This document shows, piece after piece, positions 18,119 through 27,891 of a stretch of 64,000 bases of DNA. The stretch covers positions 194,001 through 258,000 of the forward strand of contig NZ_CP014264.1 in assembly GCF_001553685.1 (NCBI RefSeq), in the 5' to 3' direction. The notes beneath the pieces were generated by a model. It was given only the letters and a program-made list of their open reading frames with translations, did not search any database and was not told where the DNA came from. Position 1 is the first letter of the stretch; every line of letters begins with the position of its first letter. The position numbers were made by a program, and so were the translations under genes. The DNA comes from Streptococcus sp. oral taxon 431 (lineage in GTDB: Bacteria; Bacillota; Bacilli; Lactobacillales; Streptococcaceae).

Positions 18119-18345
18119 GTCTTTTTTTAGAAAAAAATTTAAAAAGCTTGTTACTAGCTAATTCCTAAAATTGTTTGTATAATAGAAGAGAAAGATGTAA
18201 TCGTGTAAATTTCGATTCAAAAATAATTGAAGGGAAACGATTGCATGATTTAGAGGAAATTTAATAGGAGATGAAAAAATAAGAATATAGTAACTTGAAA
18301 GTTTGTCAAAAAAGATTAAACAATAAAAAGTTTTTTTAAAAACGC
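18119..18345. other. Spacer between the divergent mal promoters
   Basis: This is an A/T-rich stretch with no ORF. It holds one further cre-like sequence, GGGAAACGATTGCAT (18232-18246), which is too far from either start point to block polymerase directly, and a TATAAT at 18178-18183 without a well-spaced -35. Otherwise I see nothing in it. Confidence 0.5.
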
Positions 18346-18397
18346 TTGCATTTATTTTAGAAATGGGTTATACTTTACATAGCGCAAACGTTTGCGC
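18346..18397 (+). promoter_or_regulatory. malQ-malP promoter with perfect 16-bp MalR operator
   Basis: The -35 TTGCAT (18346-18351), 17 nt, and -10 TATACT (18369-18374) are followed at the expected start point by the perfect palindrome GCGCAAACGTTTGCGC (18382-18397). A LacI-type repressor here would block initiation. The -35 overlaps AACGCTTGCA, which on the other strand reads as a cre-like TGCAAGCGTT. Confidence 0.85.
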
Positions 18398-18439
18398 ACA
18401 AATTTGAACAATTAATAAAAAAACACTTGAGGTGCTATT

Positions 18440-19957
18440 ATGAAGAAACGTCAAAGTGGTGTGTTGATGCACATCTCATCACTTCCAGGAGCATACGGAA
18501 TCGGATCATTTGGTCAAAGCGCCTATGATTTCGTTGACTTCTTGGTTCGTACAAAGCAACGCTACTGGCAAATCCTTCCTTTAGGAACAACCAGCTACGG
18601 AGATTCTCCTTATCAATCTTTCTCAGCCTTTGCAGGTAATACTCACTTTATCGATCTTGATATCTTGGTTGAGCAAGGTCTCTTGGAAGCTAGTGATCTT
18701 GAAGGGATTGACTTTGGTAGCAACCCAACTGAAGTTGACTACGCTAAAATTTACTATGCACGTCGTCCCCTTCTAGAAAAAGCAGTCAAACGTTTCCTTG
18801 AAGTTGGAGATGTGAAAGACTTCGAAAGATTTGCTCAAGACAACCAATCATGGCTTGAACTTTTTGCAGAGTATATGGCTATTAAAGAGCATTTTGATAA
18901 TTTGGCTTGGACAGAGTGGCCAGATGCAGACATTCGTGCTCGTAAAGCTTCTGCTCTTGAAAGCTACCGTGAGAAATTAGCTGACAAACTTGTTTACCAC
19001 CGAGTAACCCAATATCTCTTCTTCCAACAATGGTTGAAATTGAAAGCATACGCTAATGAAAACCACATCGAGATTGTTGGGGATATGCCAATCTATGTTG
19101 CTGAAGATTCAAGCGATATGTGGGCAAATCCACACCTCTTTAAAACAGATGAAAACGGGAAAGCAACTTGCATCGCAGGATGCCCACCAGATGAGTTTTC
19201 TGCGACTGGTCAGCTTTGGGGTAACCCAATCTATGACTGGGAAGCAATGGATCGCGATGGCTACAAATGGTGGATTGAACGCTTGCGTGAAAGCTTTAAA
19301 ATCTACGATATCGTGCGTATCGACCACTTCCGTGGATTTGAGTCTTATTGGGAAATCCCAGCTGGTTCTGAAACCGCGGCACCTGGTAAATGGGTGAAAG
19401 GACCTGACTACAAACTCTTTGCAGCGGTTAAAGAAGAACTTGGTGACTTGAACATCATCGCTGAAGACCTTGGTTTCATGACTGATGAAGTTATTGAACT
19501 ACGTGAACGCACTGGCTTCCCAGGAATGAAGGTTCTTCAATTTGCCTTCAATCCAGAAGACGAAAGTATCGATAGCCCACACTTGGCACCAGCTAACTCT
19601 GTTATGTACACAGGAACACATGATAACAACACTGTTCTTGGTTGGTACCGTGATGAGATTGATGATCCAACTCGTGAGTACATGGCACGCTACACAAACC
19701 GTAAAGAGTACGAAACAGTGGTGCATGCTATGCTTCGTACAGCCTTCGCATCAGTAAGTTTCATGACGATTGCAACTATGCAAGATTTGCTAGAGTTGGA
19801 TGGTTCAGCTCGTATGAACTTCCCATCTACTCTTGGTGGAAACTGGTCATGGCGTATGACAGCGGATCAATTGACTCCTGCTGTCGAAGAAACTTTGCTT
19901 GACTTGACTACAATTTATCGCCGTATCAATGAAAATTTGGTAGAATTAAAGAAATAA
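18440..19957 (+). CDS. malQ: 4-alpha-glucanotransferase (amylomaltase)
   Basis: This 505-residue GH77 enzyme disproportionates maltodextrins and releases glucose, feeding longer chains to MalP. Family motifs are present: [22 protein letters not shown] near residue 47, [16 protein letters not shown] (nucleophile Asp) near 293, [12 protein letters not shown] (acid/base Glu) near 341, and [12 protein letters not shown] near 391. Called malM in pneumococcal literature. GAGGTG precedes the ATG, and malP follows after 22 bases. Confidence 0.96.
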   Translation: MKKRQSGVLMHISSLPGAYGIGSFGQSAYDFVDFLVRTKQRYWQILPLGTTSYGDSPYQSFSAFAGNTHFIDLDILVEQGLLEASDLEGIDFGSNPTEVDYAKIYYARRPLLEKAVKRFLEVGDVKDFERFAQDNQSWLELFAEYMAIKEHFDNLAWTEWPDADIRARKASALESYREKLADKLVYHRVTQYLFFQQWLKLKAYANENHIEIVGDMPIYVAEDSSDMWANPHLFKTDENGKATCIAGCPPDEFSATGQLWGNPIYDWEAMDRDGYKWWIERLRESFKIYDIVRIDHFRGFESYWEIPAGSETAAPGKWVKGPDYKLFAAVKEELGDLNIIAEDLGFMTDEVIELRERTGFPGMKVLQFAFNPEDESIDSPHLAPANSVMYTGTHDNNTVLGWYRDEIDDPTREYMARYTNRKEYETVVHAMLRTAFASVSFMTIATMQDLLELDGSARMNFPSTLGGNWSWRMTADQLTPAVEETLLDLTTIYRRINENLVELKK

Positions 19958-19979
19958 GACATTATCAGGAGACATAAAA

Positions 19980-22238
19980 ATGTTACCATTAAAAGAATTT
20001 GTACAAAATCGTTACAATAAATCTATCGCAGAATGTAGCAATGAGGAGCTTTACCTTGCTCTTCTTAACTACAGCAAACTTGCAAGCAGCCAAAAACCAG
20101 TGAACACTGGTAAGAAAAAAGTTTACTACATCTCAGCTGAGTTCTTGATTGGTAAACTCTTGTCAAACAACTTGATTAACCTTGGTCTTTATGACGAAGT
20201 TAAAAAAGAACTTGCTGACGCAGGTAAAGAGTTGATCGAAATCGAAGAAGTAGAATTGGAACCATCACTTGGTAATGGTGGTTTGGGACGTTTGGCAGCC
20301 TGCTTTATCGACTCAATCGCTACACTTGGATTGAACGGTGACGGTGTTGGTTTGAACTACCACTTTGGTCTTTTCCAACAAGTGCTTAAAAACAACCAAC
20401 AAGAAACTATTCCTAACGCTTGGTTGACTGACCAAAACTGGTTGGTTCGCTCAAGCCGTAGTTACCAAGTGCCATTTGCACACTTTACATTGACATCTAC
20501 TCTTTACGATATCGATGTACCTGGTTACAAAACTGCTACGAAAAACCGCTTGCGTTTGTTTGACTTGGATTCAGTTGATTCATCTATCATTGAAGATGGC
20601 ATTAACTTTGATAAGACAGACATCGCTCGCAACTTGACTCTTTTCCTTTACCCAGACGATAGCGACAAACAAGGTGAATTGCTCCGTATCTTCCAACAAT
20701 ACTTCATGGTTTCAAACGGTGCACAATTGATCATCGATGAAGCAATCGAAAAAGGAAGCAACTTGCACGACCTTGCTGACTACGCAGTTGTACAAATCAA
20801 CGATACTCACCCATCAATGGTGATTCCTGAATTGATCCGTCTTTTGACTGAACGTGGTATCGAACTTGATGAAGCAATCTCTATCGTTCGTAGCATGACT
20901 GCTTACACAAACCACACAATCCTTGCTGAAGCCCTTGAAAAATGGCCTCTTGAATTCTTGGAAGAAGTGGTTCCTCACTTGGTACCAATCATCAAAGAAT
21001 TGGATCGCCGTGTGAAAGCAGAATACAAAGACCCAGCTGTTCAAATCATCGATGAGAGCGGACGTGTTCACATGGCTCACATGGATATCCACTACGGATA
21101 CAGCGTAAACGGGGTTGCGGCTCTTCACACTGAAATCTTGAAGAACTCAGAGTTGAAAGCTTTCTACGACATCTACCCAGAAAAATTCAACAACAAAACA
21201 AACGGTATCACATTCCGTCGTTGGCTTATGCATGCTAACCCAAGCTTGTCTCACTACTTGGATGAAATCCTTGGACGCGAATGGCACCATGAAGCTTCTA
21301 AATTGGAAGACCTTCTTTCATACGAAGACAAGGCTGCTGTCAAAGAAAAATTGGAAAGCATCAAAGCTCACAACAAACGTAAATTGGCTCGTCACTTGAA
21401 AGAGCACCAAGGTGTGGAAATCAATACAAACTCTATCTTTGATATCCAAATCAAACGTCTTCACGAATACAAACGTCAACAAATGAACGCTTTGTATGTC
21501 ATCCACAAATACTTGGACATCAAGGCTGGTAACATCCCTGCTCGTCCAATCACAGTATTCTTTGGTGGTAAAGCAGCTCCTGCCTACACTATCGCTCAAG
21601 ACATCATCCACTTGATCCTTTGCTTGTCAGAAGTCATTGCCAACGATCCAGCAGTAGCTCCACACTTGCAAGTGGTAATGGTTGAAAACTACAACGTTAC
21701 TGCAGCAAGCTTCTTAATTCCAGCGTGTGATATCTCTGAACAAATCTCACTTGCTTCTAAAGAAGCTTCAGGTACTGGTAACATGAAATTCATGTTGAAC
21801 GGAGCTTTGACTCTTGGTACTATGGACGGGGCTAACGTGGAAATCGCTGAGTTGGTTGGAGACGAAAACATCTACATCTTTGGTGAAGATTCAGAAACTG
21901 TTATCGACCTTTACGCAAAATCAGCTTACAAATCAAGCGAATTCTACGCTCGTAAAGCGATCAAACCATTGGTTGACTTTATCGTGAGCGACGCTGTTCT
22001 TGCAGTTGGTAAGATTGAACGTTTGGAACGTCTTTATAACGAATTAATCAACAAAGACTGGTTCATGACTCTTCTTGACTTGGAAGACTACATCAAAGTG
22101 AAAGAGCAAATGCTTGCTGACTACGAAGACCGTGACGCATGGTTGGATAAAGTCATCGTTAACATTGCTAAAGCAGGATTCTTCTCATCTGACCGTACAA
22201 TCGCTCAGTATAACGAAGATATCTGGCACTTGAACTAA
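19980..22238 (+). CDS. malP: Maltodextrin (glycogen-type) phosphorylase
   Basis: This 752-residue GT35 phosphorylase releases glucose-1-phosphate from maltodextrins. It shows the N-terminal [21 protein letters not shown], the [19 protein letters not shown] segment, [12 protein letters not shown], and the PLP-lysine region [27 protein letters not shown] near residue 600. The length is shorter than mammalian enzymes but normal for Gram-positive MalP. A strong terminator ends the malQP operon. Confidence 0.96.
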   Translation: MLPLKEFVQNRYNKSIAECSNEELYLALLNYSKLASSQKPVNTGKKKVYYISAEFLIGKLLSNNLINLGLYDEVKKELADAGKELIEIEEVELEPSLGNGGLGRLAACFIDSIATLGLNGDGVGLNYHFGLFQQVLKNNQQETIPNAWLTDQNWLVRSSRSYQVPFAHFTLTSTLYDIDVPGYKTATKNRLRLFDLDSVDSSIIEDGINFDKTDIARNLTLFLYPDDSDKQGELLRIFQQYFMVSNGAQLIIDEAIEKGSNLHDLADYAVVQINDTHPSMVIPELIRLLTERGIELDEAISIVRSMTAYTNHTILAEALEKWPLEFLEEVVPHLVPIIKELDRRVKAEYKDPAVQIIDESGRVHMAHMDIHYGYSVNGVAALHTEILKNSELKAFYDIYPEKFNNKTNGITFRRWLMHANPSLSHYLDEILGREWHHEASKLEDLLSYEDKAAVKEKLESIKAHNKRKLARHLKEHQGVEINTNSIFDIQIKRLHEYKRQQMNALYVIHKYLDIKAGNIPARPITVFFGGKAAPAYTIAQDIIHLILCLSEVIANDPAVAPHLQVVMVENYNVTAASFLIPACDISEQISLASKEASGTGNMKFMLNGALTLGTMDGANVEIAELVGDENIYIFGEDSETVIDLYAKSAYKSSEFYARKAIKPLVDFIVSDAVLAVGKIERLERLYNELINKDWFMTLLDLEDYIKVKEQMLADYEDRDAWLDKVIVNIAKAGFFSSDRTIAQYNEDIWHLN

Positions 22239-22272
22239 GATATACAATTTAATAGTTATTACACTATCTAGC

Positions 22273-22310
22273 AAAAAAAGCGAGTTTCAATTGAAATTCG
22301 CTTTTTTTTT
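22273..22310 (+). terminator. Terminator of malQP
   Basis: An 18-bp near-perfect hairpin (AAAAAAAGCGAGTTTCAA with TTGAAATTCGCTTTTTTT) centred at 22290/22291, ending in nine T residues. Confidence 0.9.
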
Positions 22311-22507
22311 AATGTTATGGACTTGAGGTTGACTGGTCTCAAAAGAAAAAATAATTTGTCAATAATTTCTAGCCTTAAAAATCAAACCTAGAGAACACTA
22401 AGAAGGCTGATTAAGTCTAAGGTTCTTCTTAGCTGTACCTCAAATTTCTTGTATTCGTTTACAAATAGTATTATAATAGTATTATAGTAAAGAAAGAGGG
22501 TGTTTTT

Positions 22508-22714
22508 ATGTGGAAAAAATATTTTTCAAAATATAAATGGACTGATTTATTTTGGATTCTTTTTGTAATTGGAGCATGCCTCTTGACGGGTAATAGTTCT
22601 TCGTTTCCACTGACTCATCAAGAAATCTCTTTTCATGGATGTTGTTATGGGACATCACTTGCCTTATATCACTTGCTATTTATTGATAAATTTGTCATTT
22701 CAAATCGAAAATAA
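22508..22714 (+). CDS. Small hypothetical membrane protein
   Basis: This 68-residue protein has a hydrophobic segment at residues 14-28 and a second at about 48-62, plus a Cys pair (HGCCYG). No family is recognised. AAGAGGGTG lies upstream of the ATG. A plausible promoter (TTTACA 22458-22463, 16 nt, TATTAT 22480-22485) overlaps a tandem repeat of ATAGTATTATA. Its own terminator-like hairpin follows, so it is probably a single-gene transcript. Confidence 0.5.
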   Translation: MWKKYFSKYKWTDLFWILFVIGACLLTGNSSSFPLTHQEISFHGCCYGTSLALYHLLFIDKFVISNRK

Positions 22715-22773
22715 ATGGAGAGGTAAAAATTTTTTATACTTTTCGGAAAGACAGTGAAAAATCGTTTTTTAAA

Positions 22774-22798
22774 CCCGCATCTCAAGAAGAGGTGCGGG
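22774..22798. terminator. Hairpin between the small ORF and rlmA
   Basis: CCCGCA-T-CTC (22774-22783) pairs with GAGG-TGCGGG (22789-22798), a GC-rich stem in an AT-rich gap between convergent genes. T residues on the + side are few (CTTTG); on the minus side the stem runs into TTTAAAAAA. Confidence 0.55.
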
Positions 22799-22822
22799 CT
22801 TTGTAGTATCTCAAAAATTTAT

Positions 22823-23671
22823 TTACAGTGCTTTTCCGACCAGAATCTCTGCTTCGATGGTAATCTCTGTCAGTTGGCTCCAATCAATCTTGCTTTGGTC
22901 AACGTGAAAGAGGAGGGGTGTCATGCTGAGTAAAGCTTGTCTTTGCTCTGCGGTGATGGATTTGGTCAGGGAAGCAGCCTGGATAGATTGGATGCTGAAA
23001 TATTCTTGGAAGTGTACCTTGATATCTTGGTTGGAATAGTCCTTCTTTGTCAGCTGGTCCTGTACTATTTGGCGCATTTCTTTAAGGTGATTTTTTGTAG
23101 GAATGACCTTAATTAAGATACCGTTTTGAGATAAAACGCGACGAAATTCACCGTAGTTGGCAGGCGAAAAGATATCAAGTAGGATATCCATGCTAGCGTC
23201 TTTTATAGGAAGACGAGCCAGGTCGCCAACGAACCAGTTGACTGCCCAGTTGGTTTCACTTTTAGCAGCGATTTGGACCGAATCTTTTGAAATATCAAAG
23301 GCATAAAAGGTTTTATCAGAGTGACTTTCTTGGAGTTTACGAGAGTAGAAGCCTTCGCCACAACCGATGTCCAAGACAGTTTTTGCAGATGGTTTAGTGG
23401 CTAGTAAGTCGGAGATACCTTCTAAAATAGCCTGATAAAATCCAGCTTCTAGGATTTGTTGGCGATTTTGGAAATTTTCCTTGTCGTAGTTGGCCGATTG
23501 CTTGATTTGTGGTGCTAGATTGATATAGCCTAATTTTGCTAGGTCAAAAGAATGGCGATTGGTGCACTTGAGACTAGATTCTACCAAGGTCAAGTTTTCT
23601 TGGCAGACGGGACAGGCAAAAGCGCTAGCAGAAGCAAAACGCTGGAGTTTGGGTTTGAGGTTTGTATTCAT
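22823..23671 (-). CDS. rlmA: 23S rRNA (guanine-N1) methyltransferase, RlmA family
   Basis: This 282-residue protein has an N-terminal zinc-binding cluster (CPVC at residues 19-22, then C and H in LKCTNRHSFDL near 33-40) and a Rossmann methyltransferase with SAM motif I VLDIGCGEGFYSRKL near residue 97. In Gram-positives the RlmA(II) subgroup methylates G748 in 23S rRNA and influences macrolide/telithromycin response. The start codon lies 6 nt after a -10 box with no SD, so the mRNA may be leaderless (see findings). Confidence 0.88.
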   Translation of the reverse strand: MNTNLKPKLQRFASASAFACPVCQENLTLVESSLKCTNRHSFDLAKLGYINLAPQIKQSANYDKENFQNRQQILEAGFYQAILEGISDLLATKPSAKTVLDIGCGEGFYSRKLQESHSDKTFYAFDISKDSVQIAAKSETNWAVNWFVGDLARLPIKDASMDILLDIFSPANYGEFRRVLSQNGILIKVIPTKNHLKEMRQIVQDQLTKKDYSNQDIKVHFQEYFSIQSIQAASLTKSITAEQRQALLSMTPLLFHVDQSKIDWSQLTEITIEAEILVGKAL

Positions 23672-23677
23672 AGTTTA

Positions 23678-23706
23678 AGTGTATCAAAAGAGGCAAATGA
23701 AAGCAA
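23678..23706 (-). promoter_or_regulatory. rlmA promoter giving an apparently leaderless mRNA
   Basis: On the minus strand, TTGCTT (23706-23701), 17 nt, and TACACT (23683-23678) are followed by only six bases (TAAACT) before the ATG. Transcription would begin at or within one base of the start codon. Confidence 0.6.
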
Positions 23707-23747
23707 CTTTAGGAGTAAGTAGATGGGAGATTCAGTAGAAATAAAAC

Positions 23748-23856
23748 TAATACTCTTCGAAAATCAAATTCAAACCACGTCAACGTCGCCTTGCCGTACT
23801 CAAGTACAGCCTGCGGCTAGTTTCCTAGTTTGCTCTTTGATTTTCATTGAGTATAA
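23748..23856 (+). repeat. BOX element, boxA-boxC form, identical to the copy at 1220
   Basis: All 103 core bases (23751-23853) and three flanking bases each side match the first copy. boxA is on the left. It sits between the divergent promoters of rlmA and the DUF6110/ATPase operon, 23 nt before the -35 box of the latter. Confidence 0.88.
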
Positions 23857-23878
23857 TTCTCCAATTTATAAAATAAAA

Positions 23879-23907
23879 TTGCTTTTATATCTAAATTGCT
23901 ATATAAT
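23879..23907 (+). promoter_or_regulatory. Promoter of the DUF6110/P-type ATPase operon
   Basis: TTGCTT (23879-23884), 17 nt, TATAAT (23902-23907), with AAGGAGG following at about 23915. No metal-regulator palindrome is obvious. Confidence 0.75.
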
Positions 23908-23927
23908 AATGATAAGGAGGAATAAGT

Positions 23928-24206
23928 ATGTTAAAAGAAGTACTAACCGTTGCAAAAGTTGCGAAAAAATCATCACTCTTTTTGGGTGGTGTCGCATTTG
24001 GTACCCTTGGTTTGAAAATCTTGGCAAGTAAGGAAGCTAAAAAAGGTTATTCTAAAGCTTTGGCTAAGGCTTACAAGTTGAAAGACGGGCTAGATGCATC
24101 TGTTTCTGTTGTGAAACAACATGGAGACGATGTCTTGCAAGATGCCAAATATTTGTACGAGCAAGAGAAAAAAGAAGAGCAATTAGATAGCCTTATAGGA
24201 GAATAA
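23928..24206 (+). CDS. DUF6110-family small protein, partner of the metal ATPase
   Basis: This 92-residue protein has a glycine-containing hydrophobic segment at residues 14-31 (SLFLGGVAFGTLGLKILAS) and a long charged helix, ending KKEEQLDSLIGE. I recall this family (DUF6110) as habitually encoded beside the P-type ATPase that follows. The stop is one base before the ATPase start, implying coupled synthesis. AAGGAGG gives a strong SD. The role may be as a membrane adaptor or metal-handling partner (inference). Confidence 0.7.
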   Translation: MLKEVLTVAKVAKKSSLFLGGVAFGTLGLKILASKEAKKGYSKALAKAYKLKDGLDASVSVVKQHGDDVLQDAKYLYEQEKKEEQLDSLIGE

Positions 24207-24207
24207 T

Positions 24208-26268
24208 ATGTCTTTTAAAGTGCTACATAGAGGATACCAACATATCCGACTATCATCTTCTTTTTCACTCACCTTGGATATTCAAGACTATCTTCGTTCC
24301 TTGGCGAGAGATGAAAAGGGGATTGAGTCTATCCAGTTTTACATGGATCAACAGCACTTTACTCTACGCATAAAAGAAGGCTTTTCTGTATTAGATAATG
24401 CAGAAGCCTTTTTAAAAAGAATTGATAAAGGGAAAGTTTCTGAGTTGATGACTCTTCCCATTCGTAGAGAAGAGAGTGCTTATTCTATTGTTTCAGGTGC
24501 AGCGATTAAGCGTATACTTTTTCGTAGTTTTGTGCCGTATCCTATTCGCTATATATGGACTTGTTATCAGGCTTTTGGCTATATTAGAGAAGCCTATCAA
24601 ACACTAGCGCGTAAGGAACTAACGATGGAGGTCTTGGACTGTTCGGCTATTTTATTGTCTTTGTTTATGAACCAATCCAAGACTGCCAGCAACATCATGT
24701 TTATGCTTGATTTGGGGAATCATTTAGATCAGTGGTCCTTGAAAAAAACTGCAACAGATTTAGAGCAGAGTCTTCTTGCAAAAGAGAGCGATGTATTCTT
24801 GGTACAGGGCGATACGGTCGTTAGTATCAAGAGTTCCGATGTTCAAATAGGAGATGTCTTGGTCCTATCTCAAGGAAATGAAATTCTGTTTGATGGACAA
24901 GTAGTTTCAGGTTTAGGTATGGTCAACGAAAGTTCCTTGACGGGAGAGAGTTTTCCAGTTGAAAAAAGAGAGTCTGATTTGGTTTGTGCAAACACAGTCT
25001 TGGAGACTGGGGAGCTACGCATTCGTGTAACCGATAATCAGATGAACAGCCGTATTTTACAGCTGATTGAGTTGATGAAGAAATCTGAAGAAAACAAGAA
25101 AACGAAACAACGCTATTTCATCAAGATGGCGGACAAGGTCGTCAAATATAATTTCTTGGGGGCTGGGCTGACTTACCTATTGACAGGTTCTTTTTCTAAG
25201 GCTATTTCATTCCTATTGGTTGATTTCTCCTGCGCTTTGAAAATCTCTACTCCTGTAGCTTATTTGACAGCTATCAAAGAGGGGTTGAACCGTGAAATGG
25301 TGATTAAGGATGGAGATGTTCTGGAGAAATATCTGGAAGTTGATACTTTCTTGTTTGATAAGACGGGAACAATCACAACTAGTTATCCTATAGTTGAAAA
25401 GGTGTTACCTTTTGGGGACTATAGTGAGGAAGATATTCTCAGAATCAGTGCCTGTCTTGAGGAACACATTTATCATCCTATTGCTAATGCCATCGTCAAG
25501 CAAGCTGAGATAGAGGGAATTGAACATGAGGAAATGCATGGGAAACTCCAATATATCGCAAGCAAGGGGATCAAATCTCATATAGATGGGCAACCAGTTC
25601 TTATTGGGAATTATGTTTTGATGCAGGATGAGCAAATTCATATCAATTCAGAACAAAATGCTTTAATTGAAGAATACAAGAGTCACTACAATCTCTTATT
25701 CTTAGCCTACCAGAATGAATTGATTGGAATGTTCTGTATTCATACTCCTTTGAGAAAAGAAGCAAAGGCAGCCTTGGAGAAACTTAAGGCACAAGGGAAA
25801 AAATTGATTCTGGCAACAGGGGACACCTTGGTTAGAACAGAGGAATTAGTCAAAGACTTGCCCTTTGATCAGGTCTATACAGACTTAAAACCTGATGGGA
25901 AATTTGAGTTAGTAGAGGAACTGCAGAAAGCAGGTCACACTATTTTGATGGTTGGAGATGGATTGAATGACTCAGCGGCTCTAACCCTATCAGATATCGG
26001 TGTGGTGATGAATGAGAGTGCAGATATTTCTAAGCAGATGAGCGATATCTTATTGTTAGATAATCGTTTGGATTTCTTCCAAGAGTTGGATTCGCTATCA
26101 TCATCTTTGCAAACACTCATCAAGAAGAATATTCAAGATACCGTTGTCGTAAATAGTAGTTTGATTGGCTTTGGCTTGTTTAACTGGCTCAGCCCTTCAA
26201 ATCTTTCTATCTTACATAATCTAACAACCTTACGCATTGTACTGCGTAGCCTGTCTATTAAGGGATAG
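24208..26268 (+). CDS. Heavy-metal-type P1B ATPase with atypical SC metal motif
   Basis: This 686-residue protein contains TGES (SSLTGESFPV near 247), the phosphorylation site FLFDKTGTITT near 385, the P1B-specific HP dipeptide (EEHIYHPIANAIV near 427), and MVGDGLNDSAAL near 580. The usual CPC/CPx of the metal-binding helix is replaced by DFSCALKISTP (near 345). No CxxC HMA domain is present at the N-terminus; instead about 100 residues of non-canonical sequence precede the first helices. The substrate metal cannot be assigned from this. It is translated with the DUF6110 protein. Confidence 0.87.
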   Translation: MSFKVLHRGYQHIRLSSSFSLTLDIQDYLRSLARDEKGIESIQFYMDQQHFTLRIKEGFSVLDNAEAFLKRIDKGKVSELMTLPIRREESAYSIVSGAAIKRILFRSFVPYPIRYIWTCYQAFGYIREAYQTLARKELTMEVLDCSAILLSLFMNQSKTASNIMFMLDLGNHLDQWSLKKTATDLEQSLLAKESDVFLVQGDTVVSIKSSDVQIGDVLVLSQGNEILFDGQVVSGLGMVNESSLTGESFPVEKRESDLVCANTVLETGELRIRVTDNQMNSRILQLIELMKKSEENKKTKQRYFIKMADKVVKYNFLGAGLTYLLTGSFSKAISFLLVDFSCALKISTPVAYLTAIKEGLNREMVIKDGDVLEKYLEVDTFLFDKTGTITTSYPIVEKVLPFGDYSEEDILRISACLEEHIYHPIANAIVKQAEIEGIEHEEMHGKLQYIASKGIKSHIDGQPVLIGNYVLMQDEQIHINSEQNALIEEYKSHYNLLFLAYQNELIGMFCIHTPLRKEAKAALEKLKAQGKKLILATGDTLVRTEELVKDLPFDQVYTDLKPDGKFELVEELQKAGHTILMVGDGLNDSAALTLSDIGVVMNESADISKQMSDILLLDNRLDFFQELDSLSSSLQTLIKKNIQDTVVVNSSLIGFGLFNWLSPSNLSILHNLTTLRIVLRSLSIKG

Positions 26269-26287
26269 GTGGGGACTATTCACAGCA

Positions 26288-26325
26288 AAAAGGAGTTACC
26301 TTTATCGAGGTTAACTCCTTTGTTT
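26288..26325. terminator. Bidirectional terminator between the ATPase gene and tyrS
   Basis: AAAGGAGTTA (26288-26297) pairs with TAACTCCTTT (26312-26321) in the gap between convergent genes, with A and T runs on the outer sides. Confidence 0.75.
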
Positions 26326-26345
26326 ATAGGTAAATGTTTAACAAT

Positions 26346-27602
26346 TTAGTAAGTCAATACAAAGTATTTCTTCTTACCACGGCGGATAACAGTCAGTTCG
26401 TTCTCTAACTTATCGTTATCCCCTAAGACATAGTCAAGGTCTTGGATACGGTCGCCGTTGACGTAGATAGCTCCATTTTGGACATCTTCACGGGCTTGGC
26501 GTTTTGAGTTAACCACGCCAGAAGATACGAGAAGTTCAACGATGTTGTGATTTTCGTCTGCCTGTACTTGGTAGTTTGGCACGCCACGAAGTCCTTGTTT
26601 GAGTTCTTTGACAGAAAGGTTTTTGATATTTCCTGCAAAGAGTTGTTCAGTGATGTTAAGGGCTTCTTTGTAGGCTTCTTCACCGTGGACAAGAGTCACA
26701 ACTTCACGAGCGAGGACTTTTTGAGCCAAGCGTTCGTGTGGTGCTGCTTCGAATTGTTTACGGATGTCTTCAATCTCATCAAGTGACAAGAAGGTAAAGA
26801 TCTTCAAGAAGCGAACAGCGTCAGCATCCATGACATTCATCCAGAATTGGTACATTTCGTATGGAGAAGTCTTTTCAGGGTTGAGCCAAACAGCGTTTCC
26901 TTCAGATTTACCAAATTTCTTACCAGTTGCGTCTGTAATGAGTGGGACAGTGATGACGTGACCGGTCTTGTCAGCCTTACGACGAAGCAACTCTGTACCA
27001 GCAGTCATATTTCCCCACTGGTCAGAACCACCGATTTGGAGGGTTACATTGTGCTCTTGGTTAAGGACAAAGAAGTCGTACCCTTGCATGATTTGGTAGG
27101 CAAACTCAGTGTAAGAAATCCCAGTTTCGATACGTTTCTTCACAGACTCCTTGCTCATCATGTAGTTGACAGTGAAGTATTTTCCGATATCACGGAGGAA
27201 GTCAATGAAGCTGATGCTGCCAAACCAGTCGTAGTTGTTGACCATGACAGCTTTATTCTCACCATTTTCAAAGTCAAGAAAACGAGAAAGTTGTCCTTGG
27301 ATAGACTTGACCCAGCCCTCTACTGTGTCTTTTGTTTGGAGACTACGCTCAGCATCTTTGAAGGACGGATCTCCGATGAGACCTGTAGCACCGCCAACGA
27401 GCGCATAAGGTTTGTGACCTGCTAGCTGCAAACGACGACTTGTCAAGATTGCGACAAGGTGACCTAGGTGAAGGCTGTCAGCAGTTGGATCGTAGCCAGT
27501 ATAATAAGAAACTTGACCTTCTTCTAGGGCTTTACGCAAAGCTTCTTCATCAGTCGTTTGAAAAATCAAACCACGCTCTTTTAGCTCATCAAAAATGTGC
27601 AT
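26346..27602 (-). CDS. tyrS: Tyrosyl-tRNA synthetase
   Basis: This 418-residue class I synthetase charges tRNA-Tyr. It shows [16 protein letters not shown] (HIGH-type, near residue 35), the tyrosine-binding [24 protein letters not shown], and the KFGKSEG signature near 232. A C-terminal S4 RNA-binding domain follows ([24 protein letters not shown], residues 350-400). AAAGGAGA lies upstream of the ATG. I looked for a T-box leader in the roughly 120 nt upstream and did not see one. Confidence 0.96.
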   Translation of the reverse strand: MHIFDELKERGLIFQTTDEEALRKALEEGQVSYYTGYDPTADSLHLGHLVAILTSRRLQLAGHKPYALVGGATGLIGDPSFKDAERSLQTKDTVEGWVKSIQGQLSRFLDFENGENKAVMVNNYDWFGSISFIDFLRDIGKYFTVNYMMSKESVKKRIETGISYTEFAYQIMQGYDFFVLNQEHNVTLQIGGSDQWGNMTAGTELLRRKADKTGHVITVPLITDATGKKFGKSEGNAVWLNPEKTSPYEMYQFWMNVMDADAVRFLKIFTFLSLDEIEDIRKQFEAAPHERLAQKVLAREVVTLVHGEEAYKEALNITEQLFAGNIKNLSVKELKQGLRGVPNYQVQADENHNIVELLVSSGVVNSKRQAREDVQNGAIYVNGDRIQDLDYVLGDNDKLENELTVIRRGKKKYFVLTY

Positions 27603-27701
27603 GTGTCTTTTCTCCTTTTTAAAATATTGTTTCTACCTATTTTACCACAAACTTGGCAAATAACCTAGTAAAATCGGGAAGAAAGTTGCTGCTTGGACTT
27701 T

Positions 27702-27729
27702 TTTGGAAACGAGTGAAATATGGTATAAT
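27702..27729 (+). promoter_or_regulatory. mutL promoter
   Basis: TTTGGA (27702-27707), 16 nt, and an extended -10 TGGTATAAT (27721-27729). The predicted start point at about 27736 lies a few bases before a BOX element, so BOX is transcribed in the mutL 5' UTR. Confidence 0.65.
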
Positions 27730-27738
27730 AGCACTAGC

Positions 27739-27847
27739 TTATACTCAATGAAAATCAAAGAGCAAACTAGGAAGCTAGCCGAAGGCTGTACTCGAGTACG
27801 GCAAGGCGAGACTGACGTGGTTTGAATTTGATTTTTGAAGAGTATTA
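27739..27847 (-). repeat. BOX element, boxA-boxC form, inside the mutL leader
   Basis: The core is 103 bp from TACTC (27742) to GAGTA (27844), in the opposite orientation to the first two copies (boxA on the right). It differs from them at several positions (for example GTACTCGAGTACGG in the centre). It ends 44 nt before the mutL ATG. Confidence 0.87.
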
Positions 27848-27891
27848 TTTTCAGAGAAATAGATAAAAACAGTTAAGAAAGGGGCTGAAAG

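Noticed and set aside
23723-24031. 102-codon ORF upstream of and overlapping the DUF6110 gene
   Set aside because: It is made of BOX sequence plus the promoter and an out-of-frame part of the real gene.
27603-27720. T-box leader upstream of tyrS (also considered before hisS and aspS)
   Set aside because: No T-box core sequence and no antiterminator/terminator pair found in the short upstream regions.
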